Shown here: positions 8,032-17,783 of the stretch, in pieces | How the letters are laid out: every line of letters starts with the position of its first letter | How positions within the stretch are numbered: the first letter of the stretch is position 1 | Assembly: GCF_014698305.1 (NCBI RefSeq) | Contig: NZ_JACJST010000007.1 | Coordinates: 168,705-232,704, forward strand | Reading direction: 5' to 3' | From: Anabaena lutea FACHB-196 | GTDB lineage: Bacteria; Cyanobacteriota; Cyanobacteriia; Cyanobacteriales; Nostocaceae | DNA: 64,000 nt | Made by a program: the position numbers and the translations under genes | Notes under the pieces: generated by a model | What the model was told of the DNA's origin: nothing | Database searches by the model: none | What the model saw: the letters and a program-made list of their open reading frames with translations, nothing else

Positions 8032-9771
8032 TTATAAATGATATTTTGTTTCTGCTAAGTGATACAGTCGCCGCCAAAATAATCTATTGAAACCAACTAC
8101 ATAAAGGCTCATCATTCCTATACCCAAGGTGATGCGTGGCCAATCACCCGCTGCGGTTGCTTCGGCAATATATGTACCTAAACCGGTTGCTGTTAAGGTG
8201 GTTTGTCCCCAACTGACGATTTCAGAGACAATGCTGGCGTTCCAAGCTCCACCACTGGCAGTAACACCACCTGTCACCCAAGAAGAGAAAATACCAGGGA
8301 TAATTAATTTACGCCACAACTTCCAACCACGCAAGCCTACATCTGTTGCCATTTCCCGCAGGTCTGTGGGTACGCTCATAGCTCCGGCAATAGAATTAAA
8401 GAGAATGTACCACTGAGCGCCAAGGGACATTAACAAGATGCTACCAAAATCTATGCTGATGTTGGCATGAATAAAGAAGAGGGTGGCAAAGGGAAAGATG
8501 AAGTTAGCGGGAAAGGATGCCAAAAACTGTACTACTGGTTGCAATAAACGTGCTAGTTTGGGATTAAAGCCAATGGCTACACCAATGGGTGTCCAAATAA
8601 TAGTTGCTACTATCAGCAGTATTAAGACACGCCCCAAGGTAAATAAACCTAGTGAAAATGCTTTGACTACTTCTGCTAATCCAACTGTGGTCAGAATAAA
8701 ATGCAAGCCTGTTACCAGAAGTGCGCCAGTTACTACTAATAACCCAAAGTTGTAGAGGCGATCGCTCAATACCAGTCTTTTTTCATCTGCATGATGATTA
8801 TGTATTGACTGTGGTGGAGTCAAGGATGATAAAAAGCGGTTGATAACTTCGCCTACTGGTGTTAATACTTGGCCAATTAATCTGGGTAGTCTTGCTGCTT
8901 TGAACAGATCCAACAGCCAAGACTCTGGTGCTTCTGCTGCTGCACTGGTTTCTAAACGAAATTTATCAGCCCAAGCAATTAACGGCCGCCAAAACAGTTG
9001 ATCTACCAATATAATCACTACAACAATGGCCAGTAATGCCAACCCTAAAGCAGATAAGTCTTCTTTAGCAATGGCCGCTGCTACATAAGAACCTATTCCC
9101 GGTAGTGTATAATCCTGGTTTAAAACACTGATAGCTTCACTAGCTGCGACAAAAAACCAACCACCGCCAAAACTCATCATGGCATTCCACAGCAAACCAA
9201 TCATCGCTGAAGGTACTTCTAATTTTGTAAACTTTTGCCATTCTGATAGGTGGTATAGTCTTGCTGCTTCATCAAGTTCAGGGGGTATTGTTCTCAAAGA
9301 TTGGTAGAAGGAAAAGGTCATGTTCCAGACTTGGCTGGTAAAGATTGCAAAAATCGAGGCTGCTTCTAATCCCAATAAACTACCGGGGAACAGGGCAATA
9401 AAACCTGTGACCGTAATTGATAAAAACCCCAAAACAGGAACTGACTGTAAAATATCCAGTAGGGGAATTAAAACTCGCTCTGCTCGCTGAATTTTGGCAG
9501 CAATATAGCCATATATCAAGGTAAACAAAGTTGACCAGAACAGGGCTATAAACATTCGTAGCGTCGAACGCCCTGCATAGTAAGGTAAGTTACGTGGATC
9601 TAGACTTACACTAGGTACAACGTCTGGTGGTACAAAGCTGATTAATGTCCCAGCACCTAGACGGGCAATTAGTCCTACTAATACTAACGTACCTAAACTT
9701 AAAGTAACGTCAGCTAGACCAAACGGTAAGCGTCGTAACGCTTCTGGCGTGGGAAAAGTCCGCCTCAGCAT
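8032..9771 (-). CDS. ABC transporter permease with two fused permease domains
   Basis: A 579-aa membrane protein built from two binding-protein-dependent permease units in tandem (residues about 60-270 and 340-560), each with a coupling loop (EAARLYHLSEWQKFTKLEVPSA and EMATDVGLRGWKLWRKLIIPGI regions). This resembles the 'duplicated permease component' family of anion transporters (COG4986-like). One polypeptide can supply both permease halves, so one gene plus the ATPase that follows 2 nt later would make a full translocator. No solute-binding protein is encoded within several kb, so substrate and even transport direction are open. Confidence 0.87.
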   Translation of the reverse strand: MLRRTFPTPEALRRLPFGLADVTLSLGTLVLVGLIARLGAGTLISFVPPDVVPSVSLDPRNLPYYAGRSTLRMFIALFWSTLFTLIYGYIAAKIQRAERVLIPLLDILQSVPVLGFLSITVTGFIALFPGSLLGLEAASIFAIFTSQVWNMTFSFYQSLRTIPPELDEAARLYHLSEWQKFTKLEVPSAMIGLLWNAMMSFGGGWFFVAASEAISVLNQDYTLPGIGSYVAAAIAKEDLSALGLALLAIVVVIILVDQLFWRPLIAWADKFRLETSAAAEAPESWLLDLFKAARLPRLIGQVLTPVGEVINRFLSSLTPPQSIHNHHADEKRLVLSDRLYNFGLLVVTGALLVTGLHFILTTVGLAEVVKAFSLGLFTLGRVLILLIVATIIWTPIGVAIGFNPKLARLLQPVVQFLASFPANFIFPFATLFFIHANISIDFGSILLMSLGAQWYILFNSIAGAMSVPTDLREMATDVGLRGWKLWRKLIIPGIFSSWVTGGVTASGGAWNASIVSEIVSWGQTTLTATGLGTYIAEATAAGDWPRITLGIGMMSLYVVGFNRLFWRRLYHLAETKYHL

Positions 9772-10037
9772 GATATTAGCTCCCTTGACTAAGTAAGAGG
9801 TCTAGTTTTGTCAACCTATATCATATTGCTTTGATATCTACAAGTATTTTTTGTTGCTTGTCGGATGTAATTTTTCCTAATAAAAAAATTACCAATTCAA
9901 AAATATAAATTCTGGTTTTTGCGATCGCTGTTTCTGTTAATTTAATCTTAATATTATCTGGTCATGTTTCAAGACTTCCCGACGGGAGTATTGATTATAA
10001 CTAGCACAATGGATTGAATATTCAAACATCTACAGTT

Positions 10038-11837
10038 ATGGCGCTCATAGTTCAAAAATACGGTGGTTCATCTGTTGGTTCTGTTGAACGGATTCAAGCT
10101 GTAGCACAGCGAGTTTATAAAACTGTGCAAGCAGGAAATTCTGTTGTCGTCGTCGTTTCCGCAATGGGAAAAACCACTGATGGATTGGTTAAACTAGCCA
10201 ACGAAATCTCCAAAAGTCCTAACCGTCGGGAAATGGATATGCTGCTTTCCACTGGGGAGCAAGTCACTATTGCTTTACTAAGTATGGCTTTGCAGGAAAT
10301 TGGACAAGCTGCAATTTCTATGACTGGCGCACAGGTAGGAATTGTTACTGAAGCTGAACACACCCGCGCCCGGATTTTACATATTGAAACTGAACGCTTG
10401 ATGCGGCAAATCAAGGCAGGTAAGGTTGTTGTCGTGGCTGGATTTCAAGGCATCAGCAGCACAGAAGAATTAGAAATTACTACTTTGGGACGTGGTGGTT
10501 CTGACACTTCGGCAGTGGCTTTGGCAGCAGCAATCGGAGCGGATTTTTGTGAAATTTATACCGATGTGCCAGGGATTTTAACTACAGATCCACGTCTTGT
10601 TCCGGAAGCTCAGTTGATGACAGAAATCACCTGTGATGAAATGCTGGAATTAGCTAGTTTAGGTGCAAAAGTATTACATCCCCGTGCGGTGGAAATTGCT
10701 AAAAATTATGGTGTGCCTTTGGTGGTACGCTCAAGTTGGACGGATCAGCCCGGAACTTGGGTGACATCGCCAAAAGTGCAAGAACGGGAGTTAGTCAATT
10801 TAGAACTTGCCCGTCCTGTGGATGCGGTAGAATTTGACATAGACCAGGCTAAATTGTCTTTGTTGCGCGTACCAGATAAACCTGGTGTCGCTGCTAGGTT
10901 ATTTGGGGAGATTTCCCATCAAAATGTTGATGTGGATTTAATTATTCAATCAATTCATGAAGGTAATACTAATGATATTGCCTTTACCGTAAATACACCA
11001 ATATTAAAACGGGCAGAAGCGGTGGCAGCAGCGATTGCCCCAGCTTTGAGAAATCAACCGAATTCTGATGAGGCTGAAGTTTTAGTAGAAACTGATACAG
11101 CGAAAGTGAGTATTTCTGGGGCGGGAATGATTGGTCGTCCTGGGGTTGCAGCCAAGATGTTTAGCACTTTAGCGGAGGCTGGTGTGAATATTCAAATGAT
11201 TTCTACCAGTGAAGTTAAAGTAAGTTGCTTGGTAGATGCGGCTGATTGCGATCGCGCTATTGTTGCCCTATGTAACGCTTTTGAAATCAATGCTTCCCCT
11301 GCTATCCTCAGTTCACCAACTCCCGAATCTCCCGCAGTGCGTGGTGTCGCTTTAGATATGAATCAAGCGCGGTTAGCAATTCGCCAAGTTCCCAATCAAC
11401 CAGGAATGGCGGCGAAATTGTTCGGTTTATTGGCAGAATATAACATCAGCGTAGACATGATTATTCAATCCCAACGCTGTCGGGTGGTTGATGGTGTAGC
11501 GTGTCGGGATATTGCTTTTACTGTGGCTAGAATGGATGCCGAAAATGCCCAACAGAAATTAACCGAAGTTGCAAAGCAGTTAGGATGGGGTGAAGTAGTC
11601 TTGGATAGTGCGATCGCTAAAGTTAGTATCGTCGGTTCTGGGATGGTAGGACAACCAGGTATTGCAGCCAAAATGTTTGAGGCTTTAGCAGAACACCAAA
11701 TCAACATTCAAATGATTGCCACATCGGAGATTAAAATTAGCTGTGTTGTGGCACAAGAAGAAGGGGTGAAAGCTTTACAAGTCATTCACACTGCTTTTGA
11801 TTTAGCTGGTAGCGAGAAATTTGTAGTTCCAGTTTAA
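10038..11837 (+). CDS. lysC: Aspartate kinase with four ACT domains
   Basis: Aspartokinase phosphorylates aspartate, the first step towards lysine, threonine, methionine and diaminopimelate. The kinase domain begins MALIVQKYGGSSVGS and includes the family GRGGSDTSAVALA motif (about residues 153-165). Residues about 270-599 hold two tandem pairs of ACT domains (LLRVPDKPGVAARLFG, ISGAGMIGRPGVAAKMF, IRQVPNQPGMAAKLFG, IVGSGMVGQPGIAAKMF), the ~600-aa architecture known from cyanobacteria. I chose the ATG at 10038 over an in-frame TTG at 10014, because the protein family begins at this Met. The ACT domains imply feedback control by lysine and/or threonine. It is monocistronic. Confidence 0.96.
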   Translation: MALIVQKYGGSSVGSVERIQAVAQRVYKTVQAGNSVVVVVSAMGKTTDGLVKLANEISKSPNRREMDMLLSTGEQVTIALLSMALQEIGQAAISMTGAQVGIVTEAEHTRARILHIETERLMRQIKAGKVVVVAGFQGISSTEELEITTLGRGGSDTSAVALAAAIGADFCEIYTDVPGILTTDPRLVPEAQLMTEITCDEMLELASLGAKVLHPRAVEIAKNYGVPLVVRSSWTDQPGTWVTSPKVQERELVNLELARPVDAVEFDIDQAKLSLLRVPDKPGVAARLFGEISHQNVDVDLIIQSIHEGNTNDIAFTVNTPILKRAEAVAAAIAPALRNQPNSDEAEVLVETDTAKVSISGAGMIGRPGVAAKMFSTLAEAGVNIQMISTSEVKVSCLVDAADCDRAIVALCNAFEINASPAILSSPTPESPAVRGVALDMNQARLAIRQVPNQPGMAAKLFGLLAEYNISVDMIIQSQRCRVVDGVACRDIAFTVARMDAENAQQKLTEVAKQLGWGEVVLDSAIAKVSIVGSGMVGQPGIAAKMFEALAEHQINIQMIATSEIKISCVVAQEEGVKALQVIHTAFDLAGSEKFVVPV

Positions 11838-12075
11838 ACAGATTTAATCACAATTCCAAACAATCTTCAGATACAAACTTGCGGTACGTAAGAATTCAGG
11901 AGTCAGGAGACGCTACGCAGACCTATGGCTTACGCCACGCTGCGCTATCGGTTCAGAATGTTTATGAAATGAAGAATAGAGAGAAGCAAGATTTTATCAA
12001 AATCATGAAATTTGACTCGAAACGTCTTTATTTTCCTGACTTGGAGTATTCTCTATCCTGAATACTTACTGCGGT
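11838..12075. repeat. Intergenic region with a ~65-bp palindromic repeat copy
   Basis: Positions 11891-11956 match, in reverse complement, positions 56827-56885 almost perfectly. The only differences are one substitution and an extra 7-bp unit (CAGGAGT doubled at 11897-11910). The shared segment contains the interspersed sequence around GACGCTACGCAGACC and CTATGGCTTACGCC that is common between genes in filamentous cyanobacteria. No gene is evident in this stretch. Confidence 0.7.
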
Positions 12076-12376
12076 ACTATACTAAAAACGGTTAGAAACT
12101 TTACTTTTAAACGCAGCGAAAAGTTCCTCGTGAAAGCCGGGTTTCCCGGCGTAGGAAACTTTTCAAGACAGAGGTTCGCTGAGGTAAACGCAGCGAAAAG
12201 TTCCTCGTGAAAGCCGGTTTTCCCGGCGTAGGAACGCCACTTTGCTCAACGGGGGGAACCCCCGCAAGCAAGTCGCTCAACTTTTCAAGACAAAGTGACG
12301 CAGAGTTTTTATTGAAGTTTTCACTTTGAATTTTGTTATCCTCATCAAGTCGAGATATTAACCGTTTTTAGTATAG
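12076..12376 (+). mobile_element. MITE-like element, copy 1 (289-bp core, inverted termini)
   Basis: The ends carry the same 19-bp inverted repeat (ACTATACTAAAAACGGTTA at 12076-12094 and its complement ending at 12376). If TA is the duplicated target, the core is 12082-12370. A near-identical copy lies in opposite orientation at 17784-18070 and a shrunken copy at 32970-33058. Inside are two palindromic modules built around AAAGCCGGGTTTCCCGGC, each bounded by GCGAAAAGTT and AACTTTTCAAGAC, and the second carries a further insertion. No transposase is encoded, so it would depend on an enzyme elsewhere; the TA flank is like IS630/mariner-type elements. Confidence 0.8.
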
Positions 12377-12403
12377 TCTGTATCCATTTTCAGAAAACTG
12401 CTT

Positions 12404-13069
12404 TTAATTCACAGTCGCTTCAGCAATACCCGCTGGACAAGCAACATTAGTACCACCTAAACCACAATAACCACCTGGGTTTTTAGCTAGATACTGTTGA
12501 TGGTAGTCTTCAGCATAGTAAAATTCCGGTGCATCTAAGATTTCTGTGGTAATCTGTCCATAGCCTGCACCGTTGAGTGCTTTTTGATAAGCGTTCCGCG
12601 ATGCTTCTGCTAGTTGCTTTTGCGTTTTTGAATAAACGTAAATTCCCGAACGGTATTGAGTACCGGAATCATTACCTTGACGCATTCCTTGGGTGGGGTT
12701 GTGGCTTTCCCAAAAGACTTTTAGCAGTTGAGTATAACTAATTACTTTGGGGTCAAAGACAACTAACACTACTTCATTATGACCCGTCAGTCCACTGCAT
12801 ACTTCATTATAGGTGGGGTTGGGTGTGTAACCGGCAGCATAACCAACGGCAGTTGTGTAAACTCCGTTTTGTTGCCAAAATTTACGTTCTGCACCCCAAA
12901 AACAGCCTAATCCAAACATGGCTGTTTCTAAGCCTTCAGGAAAAGGTGCTTTGAGGGGATTTTTGTTAACGTAATGTTGTGCAGGTACTCGCATTACTTC
13001 TTTGCGTCCGGGTAAAGCTTGTTCCGGTGTAGGCATTGCCGACTTTTTACCAAATCCGAATATTCCCAT
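12404..13069 (-). CDS. msrA: Peptide methionine sulfoxide reductase MsrA
   Basis: Reduces methionine-S-sulfoxide in proteins, repairing oxidative damage. The 221-aa product carries the catalytic GCFWGAE motif (Cys near residue 57), [12 protein letters not shown], the [11 protein letters not shown] strand and the C-terminal [19 protein letters not shown] chose the ATG at 13069 ([10 protein letters not shown]...), as usual in cyanobacterial MsrA, over an upstream extension of 23 codons with no family similarity. It lies downstream of the BMP-type importer permease on the same strand, about 140 nt away. Confidence 0.96.
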   Translation of the reverse strand: MGIFGFGKKSAMPTPEQALPGRKEVMRVPAQHYVNKNPLKAPFPEGLETAMFGLGCFWGAERKFWQQNGVYTTAVGYAAGYTPNPTYNEVCSGLTGHNEVVLVVFDPKVISYTQLLKVFWESHNPTQGMRQGNDSGTQYRSGIYVYSKTQKQLAEASRNAYQKALNGAGYGQITTEILDAPEFYYAEDYHQQYLAKNPGGYCGLGGTNVACPAGIAEATVN

Positions 13070-13207
13070 GATTTTTGATATGTATGATGAATGATTGCTA
13101 TTCTTCTTTATTGTAAATACTCTCAGGTCTAAAGACACCCTGGATTCTTTAATCTAAGATATAAGCGAGCGGACAGTGTTATTCCTGGCTATTGAGGATA
13201 GAAGTAT

Positions 13208-14134
13208 TTATTGGCGATAGCCTTTAAAATAGGGAATACCTAATGCTTTTGGGGGTGTGGATTTACCAGCTAATCCTACTAAGGCTAAAATAGCAATCAG
13301 ATATGGCAACATTAGCAAAAATTGATAGGGAATATTGACACCTAAAGCTTGAATTCTCAGTTGTAAAGCTTCTGTTGCACCAAATAGTAAAGAAGCCAAA
13401 GCAGAACCGACAGGATGCCATTTACCAAATATTAACGCTGCGATCGCAATAAATCCTTTTCCTGCACTCATCCCTTCAGCAAAAAATCTAATCTGCACGC
13501 TTGTAAGATAAGCACCCCCCAAACTCGCAAGACAGCCTCCAATAATTACAGCACAGTAACGCACTGATGACACAGATAAACCTGCGGTATCTACTGCTGG
13601 GGGATATTCTCCCACAGCCCGTAATGTTAAACCAAAGTTTGTATAATACAAGATGTATGTAGTTAAAATAATTAGTAATAATAGTAAATAAACAAAAATA
13701 TCTTGTTGAAATAGTAATTTTCCTATAATCGGAATTTGTGATAAACCGGGAATGATGATCGCTTCAATTCCGGGTAATCTTTGGGTACTACCATTAAATA
13801 TTAATCGGGCTAAAAATGATGTTATTCCCGATGCTACTAAATTAATAGCTAATCCAGAAACTAATTGATCAACTCGCAAAGTTACAGATAAAAAAGCATG
13901 AAGTAAACCGACTAAACCTCCAGCAATTACAGCAGCAAAAATACCCAACCAAGGATTACCAGTGTAGAATGTTGTGGCTGCACTAGTAAAAGCACCTGTC
14001 AATAACATTCCCTCTAAGGCAATATTTAAAACGCCTGAACGTTCTGAATATAATCCTCCTAATGCGGCAAAAGCTAAGGGGACAGAAAGATGTAAACTAG
14101 CAACTAAATAATCTGAAAGAAAGTTAAGGTTCAT
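13208..14134 (-). CDS. BMP-type ABC transporter, second permease (YufQ/NupQ-like)
   Basis: Membrane permease of the branched-chain amino acid/BMP superfamily (BPD_transp_2), 308 aa from the ATG at 14134, with 8-9 predicted membrane spans. The N-terminal PLAFAALGGLYSERSGVLNIALEGMLL is typical of nucleoside/purine importers, as is GFIAIAALIFGKWHPVGS near residue 220. The start was taken at 14134, since an in-frame start at 14179 would overlap the upstream gene. It should pair with the permease at 16711-17766, the ATPase at 20275-21756 and the binding protein at 23349-24401. A restriction-modification gene now separates it from the first permease. Confidence 0.9.
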   Translation of the reverse strand: MNLNFLSDYLVASLHLSVPLAFAALGGLYSERSGVLNIALEGMLLTGAFTSAATTFYTGNPWLGIFAAVIAGGLVGLLHAFLSVTLRVDQLVSGLAINLVASGITSFLARLIFNGSTQRLPGIEAIIIPGLSQIPIIGKLLFQQDIFVYLLLLLIILTTYILYYTNFGLTLRAVGEYPPAVDTAGLSVSSVRYCAVIIGGCLASLGGAYLTSVQIRFFAEGMSAGKGFIAIAALIFGKWHPVGSALASLLFGATEALQLRIQALGVNIPYQFLLMLPYLIAILALVGLAGKSTPPKALGIPYFKGYRQ

Positions 14135-14147
14135 ATTTATTGATAGA

Positions 14148-16667
14148 CTACTGATAAGGACCAAGAAATCTTTCTCCATTAAAATGAATCATATGTGATG
14201 GATCACTAGCTATCCAAACTTCTGTTTCCCATGCTATTTGATGTATAAATTTTAATAAATTGCTGCGATCCATAAAAGCGGTTACAAAAACTAATCCAGC
14301 AGTACAATTACCAAAAAGTAACTTTAATTCATTTTGTCGTTGCACATTGATTGGTCCATTACTAGATACTGCCTCGACAATGACTAACCAATTCTTAACA
14401 GTGTAGTGAATAATTAAATCTGGTATTTTTTGAGATGGTGTTAGAGTAATTCCCAAAGACAAAAGTGCATTTGTGTCACAATACCCATATTTAGAACCAG
14501 TATCACCTAAATATAAAATTTCTCCCCCTGGTGTAAATCTAGGACAAAACTCATCAACAATTTTTTTAATTAAAATATTCTGTCCACCAGCAGTAATTTT
14601 AATATCTTGCTGGTTCGGAAGCTTGATAGGAATCATTTGCATTTCACGATGTTGAGCATAACGAGTCTTGAGTGTTTCAGTAGAAACCAGGTAATCTCGT
14701 AAATTTGTAGTCCAATCCTCAGTTTCGTAAGTTTGAAGTAAAGCCAGAATTGCCGATTCAATTTGATAAATTGTCTTTGGGCTATTTGTTGGTCTATCGG
14801 GTTTATCTGGATTTTTTACTAAGATTCCAGCATTCACAAAAGCAGCTACCGTTTCATCTCTGATAGTTTCACGAGTATTGGGTTTATAGGTTCGTCCATA
14901 ATTTTCAGCAATAAATTTTATGACTGGGGTAATACCCCGCATAGGTGCCTTAGCTTCTATCCATGAGTCCATAGCCTTCAGGTCTAAAAAAGATAGTAAA
15001 ACCAGAGCAGACCGCTCATTATATTGTTCACGAGGTAAACCCAAATCCTTTAGTATTGCTAATGCTTCATCAATCCGCTTAGTTGCTTTGATAGAGTTAA
15101 ATTCATTTGAATTATCAGACATATTAAACAACTCTTCAATATAAATATCAATTTTATTCTGGTCTATCAATCCTGACAAATACCTTTCTCCCAATTTTTC
15201 CAATTGAGCAAGGTTAGGATACTTTAAACTACGTAAATCTGTGCTATTAACTTGAGTATTGCCATTAAATTGACGAAAATATTCATCAACTAAAGTAGAA
15301 TTCAAGAAAGCCAATAGACCCCAAGCTAGTTTTTCCGGCAACCCACCACCATGACAGTGATAATAGTTCAAATGGTTTTCAAAACCAATCTTCGGTTGTG
15401 GATATTGTTTTGGATGAAAAATAGCTGCTACAATTCTTCTAGATTCTTCTTTACTGGTGAATCGCTTTGTGAGAATATAAATACCGGATGATAATAATAA
15501 TTTTTCGGTTTCTGGACAGTCAATAATAGCATTTGGCTTTTTATAATTGGGTTTTGGCCAAACAATAGAATGGTTAACTAAATGACCAGGATAAATTAGA
15601 GGTATAGTATCTTTTTCGGGATTAGCTCGAAGAAATTTACTTGCTCGAAAATCAACTACTTTACCAGTGGATACTGACAAACCAAGCTCCTCTAAAGTGC
15701 AGCTAAATGTCATCATTTGTTTAGCTATTTGCTGTTCTAAACTATTAGTGACAATGCGAATATATAAATTGGGATCATCAGGTGTTACTAACTGAGAATG
15801 TTTAATATAACTGACAGTTGATGCTTTATCATCAGGTCCAACACTAGAAATAATTTCTACATCATTATCATTATTCGGTGATTTTACTGCCTGAAAAATA
15901 ATATTTTCTTGCAGGACATTGTTATCTTTAAATGCTTGATTGCGTGATTCAAAAATATGAATTTTGCGAAAGTGTAAATCTGACAAAAAAGTTTTTCTAA
16001 AATTTCTAAAATATGAGCCGTTACAGAAACTACGTGGTGTAATAGCTACTAATTGTCCATTCGGAGCTATTAATTGAGTGGTTAGCCAGAGAAATGCAGT
16101 GTAGAGATTGGTTGTTTCTATTTTAATTCGATTTAAAGTTTTTCTATATTCTGATTGATTTTGAATTTTTCTATAAGGAGGATTGAGAATGGCAAAATCA
16201 AACTTCTGTTCAGGAGAAGTTAATCCTAATTCCAAGTTATTTACCCCAGCTTTAATAAAATCTTCTTGCAAAATCTCGGCTGTGAAATGAATTCCAGCCT
16301 TATTGCACTCAGACTCACACATCTTAAGAGTATCACTTAAATAAGTTATGAAAACTGAATCAATTTCATAAGCACTAATAAATAAATACTTAGGTTTTTT
16401 GTCTAGCTGACATATTCTGGATACAAAAGCTGCTGTCAATGATCCAATTCCTGCACCAGCATCTAAAAGGCGGATAGAGGAATGTGATATATCAAACATT
16501 GATGCTAGTAAGCAAGCTGTTGGTGCAGGAGTCAAAAATTGTCCCATTTTCGCCTGTTGTGTAGAATCTAGTCCATGAGTTGCTTGTAATCGCAATAAAT
16601 CTACACGTTCAGTAAATGAAGTTTGAATATGTTCTGTGATTTGATTTACTTGTTGAAAATAAGGCAC
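14148..16667 (-). CDS. Fused Eco57I-like adenine methyltransferase and BsuBI/PstI-type restriction endonuclease
   Basis: A single 839-aa chain with both halves of a type II restriction-modification system. Residues about 15-500 are an N6-adenine methyltransferase of the Eco57I/PstI type: SAM motif LDAGAGIGSLTAAF (67-80) and catalytic NPPY (162-165). Residues about 520-839 match BsuBI/PstI endonucleases. A helix-turn-helix part includes ERSALVLLSFLDLK and NYGRTYKPNTRETIRDETV. The nuclease core follows as PDLIIHYTVKNWLVIVEAVSSNGP and a later QNEL, with D...E.V in the catalytic positions. In PstI and BsuBI these are separate genes. It fits between two permease genes of one importer, 44 nt after one and 13 nt before the next. 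A PstI-like target (CTGCAG) is a guess from family only. Confidence 0.86.
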   Translation of the reverse strand: MPYFQQVNQITEHIQTSFTERVDLLRLQATHGLDSTQQAKMGQFLTPAPTACLLASMFDISHSSIRLLDAGAGIGSLTAAFVSRICQLDKKPKYLFISAYEIDSVFITYLSDTLKMCESECNKAGIHFTAEILQEDFIKAGVNNLELGLTSPEQKFDFAILNPPYRKIQNQSEYRKTLNRIKIETTNLYTAFLWLTTQLIAPNGQLVAITPRSFCNGSYFRNFRKTFLSDLHFRKIHIFESRNQAFKDNNVLQENIIFQAVKSPNNDNDVEIISSVGPDDKASTVSYIKHSQLVTPDDPNLYIRIVTNSLEQQIAKQMMTFSCTLEELGLSVSTGKVVDFRASKFLRANPEKDTIPLIYPGHLVNHSIVWPKPNYKKPNAIIDCPETEKLLLSSGIYILTKRFTSKEESRRIVAAIFHPKQYPQPKIGFENHLNYYHCHGGGLPEKLAWGLLAFLNSTLVDEYFRQFNGNTQVNSTDLRSLKYPNLAQLEKLGERYLSGLIDQNKIDIYIEELFNMSDNSNEFNSIKATKRIDEALAILKDLGLPREQYNERSALVLLSFLDLKAMDSWIEAKAPMRGITPVIKFIAENYGRTYKPNTRETIRDETVAAFVNAGILVKNPDKPDRPTNSPKTIYQIESAILALLQTYETEDWTTNLRDYLVSTETLKTRYAQHREMQMIPIKLPNQQDIKITAGGQNILIKKIVDEFCPRFTPGGEILYLGDTGSKYGYCDTNALLSLGITLTPSQKIPDLIIHYTVKNWLVIVEAVSSNGPINVQRQNELKLLFGNCTAGLVFVTAFMDRSNLLKFIHQIAWETEVWIASDPSHMIHFNGERFLGPYQ

Positions 16668-16710
16668 TTTTATTTGTTTTACTTTTATAGTTTCATAACG
16701 TACAATTTTA

Positions 16711-17766
16711 TTACTTTAGCATAGCTGCTTTCTTCACTTTTACCTGATATTCTAAAGCCAAAGCGATCGCAATAAATAATACTGTTAAACCTTGAATAGC
16801 ATAAACTACTGTTGAGGGGACACCGGCGCTGCGCTGCATGACGTTTGCACCACTACGCAAAGCAGCGAAAAACAAGGAAGTGAGGACTATACCGAAGACA
16901 TTACCACGACTGAGAAAAGCAATAGCGATCGCATCAAATCCATAACCAGGTGATACTTGTTCAAAGAGGCGATATTTCAACCCCATGACCTCACAAGCAC
17001 CTGCTAAACCTGCTAAACCACCCGCTAAACCCATGACGAACATAATAGTGCGTTCTACGGAAATTTTGGCGTAACGGGCGGCTATGGGGTTGAAGCCAAC
17101 GGCATTAATTTGGTATCCTAAAGGCGATCGCACTAATAATACCCATAAAATCCCGGCTGTAATTAACGCTAATAAAATTCCGGCATGGGCAAGACTTCCA
17201 GGTAAAATAATTGGTAATTGGGCAGTTTTAGCAATTAATGGCGAATAAGGACTAGGTGCTGCTGGTGCTTTTAAAGGATTTTGGACTAAATAGCTAATTA
17301 AATACACAGCAATGTAATTTAACAGCAAAGTTGTAATTACTTCATTTACCCCTTTGATAGCTTTGAGATAACCGGGAATTAAACCCCAAAATCCACCAAA
17401 AAGAAATCCAAAAAATAAGGCTAAAGAAATATGAATAAATGCGGGTATGCCTTGAATATATAAACCGATTAAACTACTTCCTAACGCCCCTAAATAAATT
17501 TGTCCTTCCCCACCAATATTAAATTGCCCAGCACGTAAAGCCACCAAAACTCCTAAACTAGTGAATAATAAAGGAGTCATTTTGGTGAGAGTGTTGCCAA
17601 AACCAAAATAAGTAGCAAGAGATTCTTGAAATAAAGCGGTATATGCAACAATGGGATTAGCGCCAGCGACTAAGATGAGAATTGAACCAGCAAAAAGAGC
17701 AAAAGCGATGGCAATTAGTGGTGATATAATTGGTAATATTGCTTTAATTTTATTAGCTATAAGCAT
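16711..17766 (-). CDS. BMP-type ABC transporter, first permease (YufP/NupP-like)
   Basis: Membrane permease of the BPD_transp_2 family, 351 aa, with about 9-10 predicted spans. Family markers are LVALRAGQFNIGGEGQIYLGA (residues about 75-95), NEVITTLLLNYIA and GYGFDAIAIAFLSRGN near residue 275. With the 14134 permease it would form the heterodimeric channel of a nucleoside/purine-type importer. The MITE-like copy 2 lies just upstream (17784-18070), separating it from the rest of the importer genes. Confidence 0.9.
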   Translation of the reverse strand: MLIANKIKAILPIISPLIAIAFALFAGSILILVAGANPIVAYTALFQESLATYFGFGNTLTKMTPLLFTSLGVLVALRAGQFNIGGEGQIYLGALGSSLIGLYIQGIPAFIHISLALFFGFLFGGFWGLIPGYLKAIKGVNEVITTLLLNYIAVYLISYLVQNPLKAPAAPSPYSPLIAKTAQLPIILPGSLAHAGILLALITAGILWVLLVRSPLGYQINAVGFNPIAARYAKISVERTIMFVMGLAGGLAGLAGACEVMGLKYRLFEQVSPGYGFDAIAIAFLSRGNVFGIVLTSLFFAALRSGANVMQRSAGVPSTVVYAIQGLTVLFIAIALALEYQVKVKKAAMLK

Positions 17767-17783
17767 TATTTTTGTAAATTATC

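Noticed and set aside
9772..10037. Possible lysine riboswitch upstream of aspartokinase
   Set aside because: I see no lysine-riboswitch core in the 266 nt; the region looks like an ordinary AT-rich promoter with one HIP1 site.
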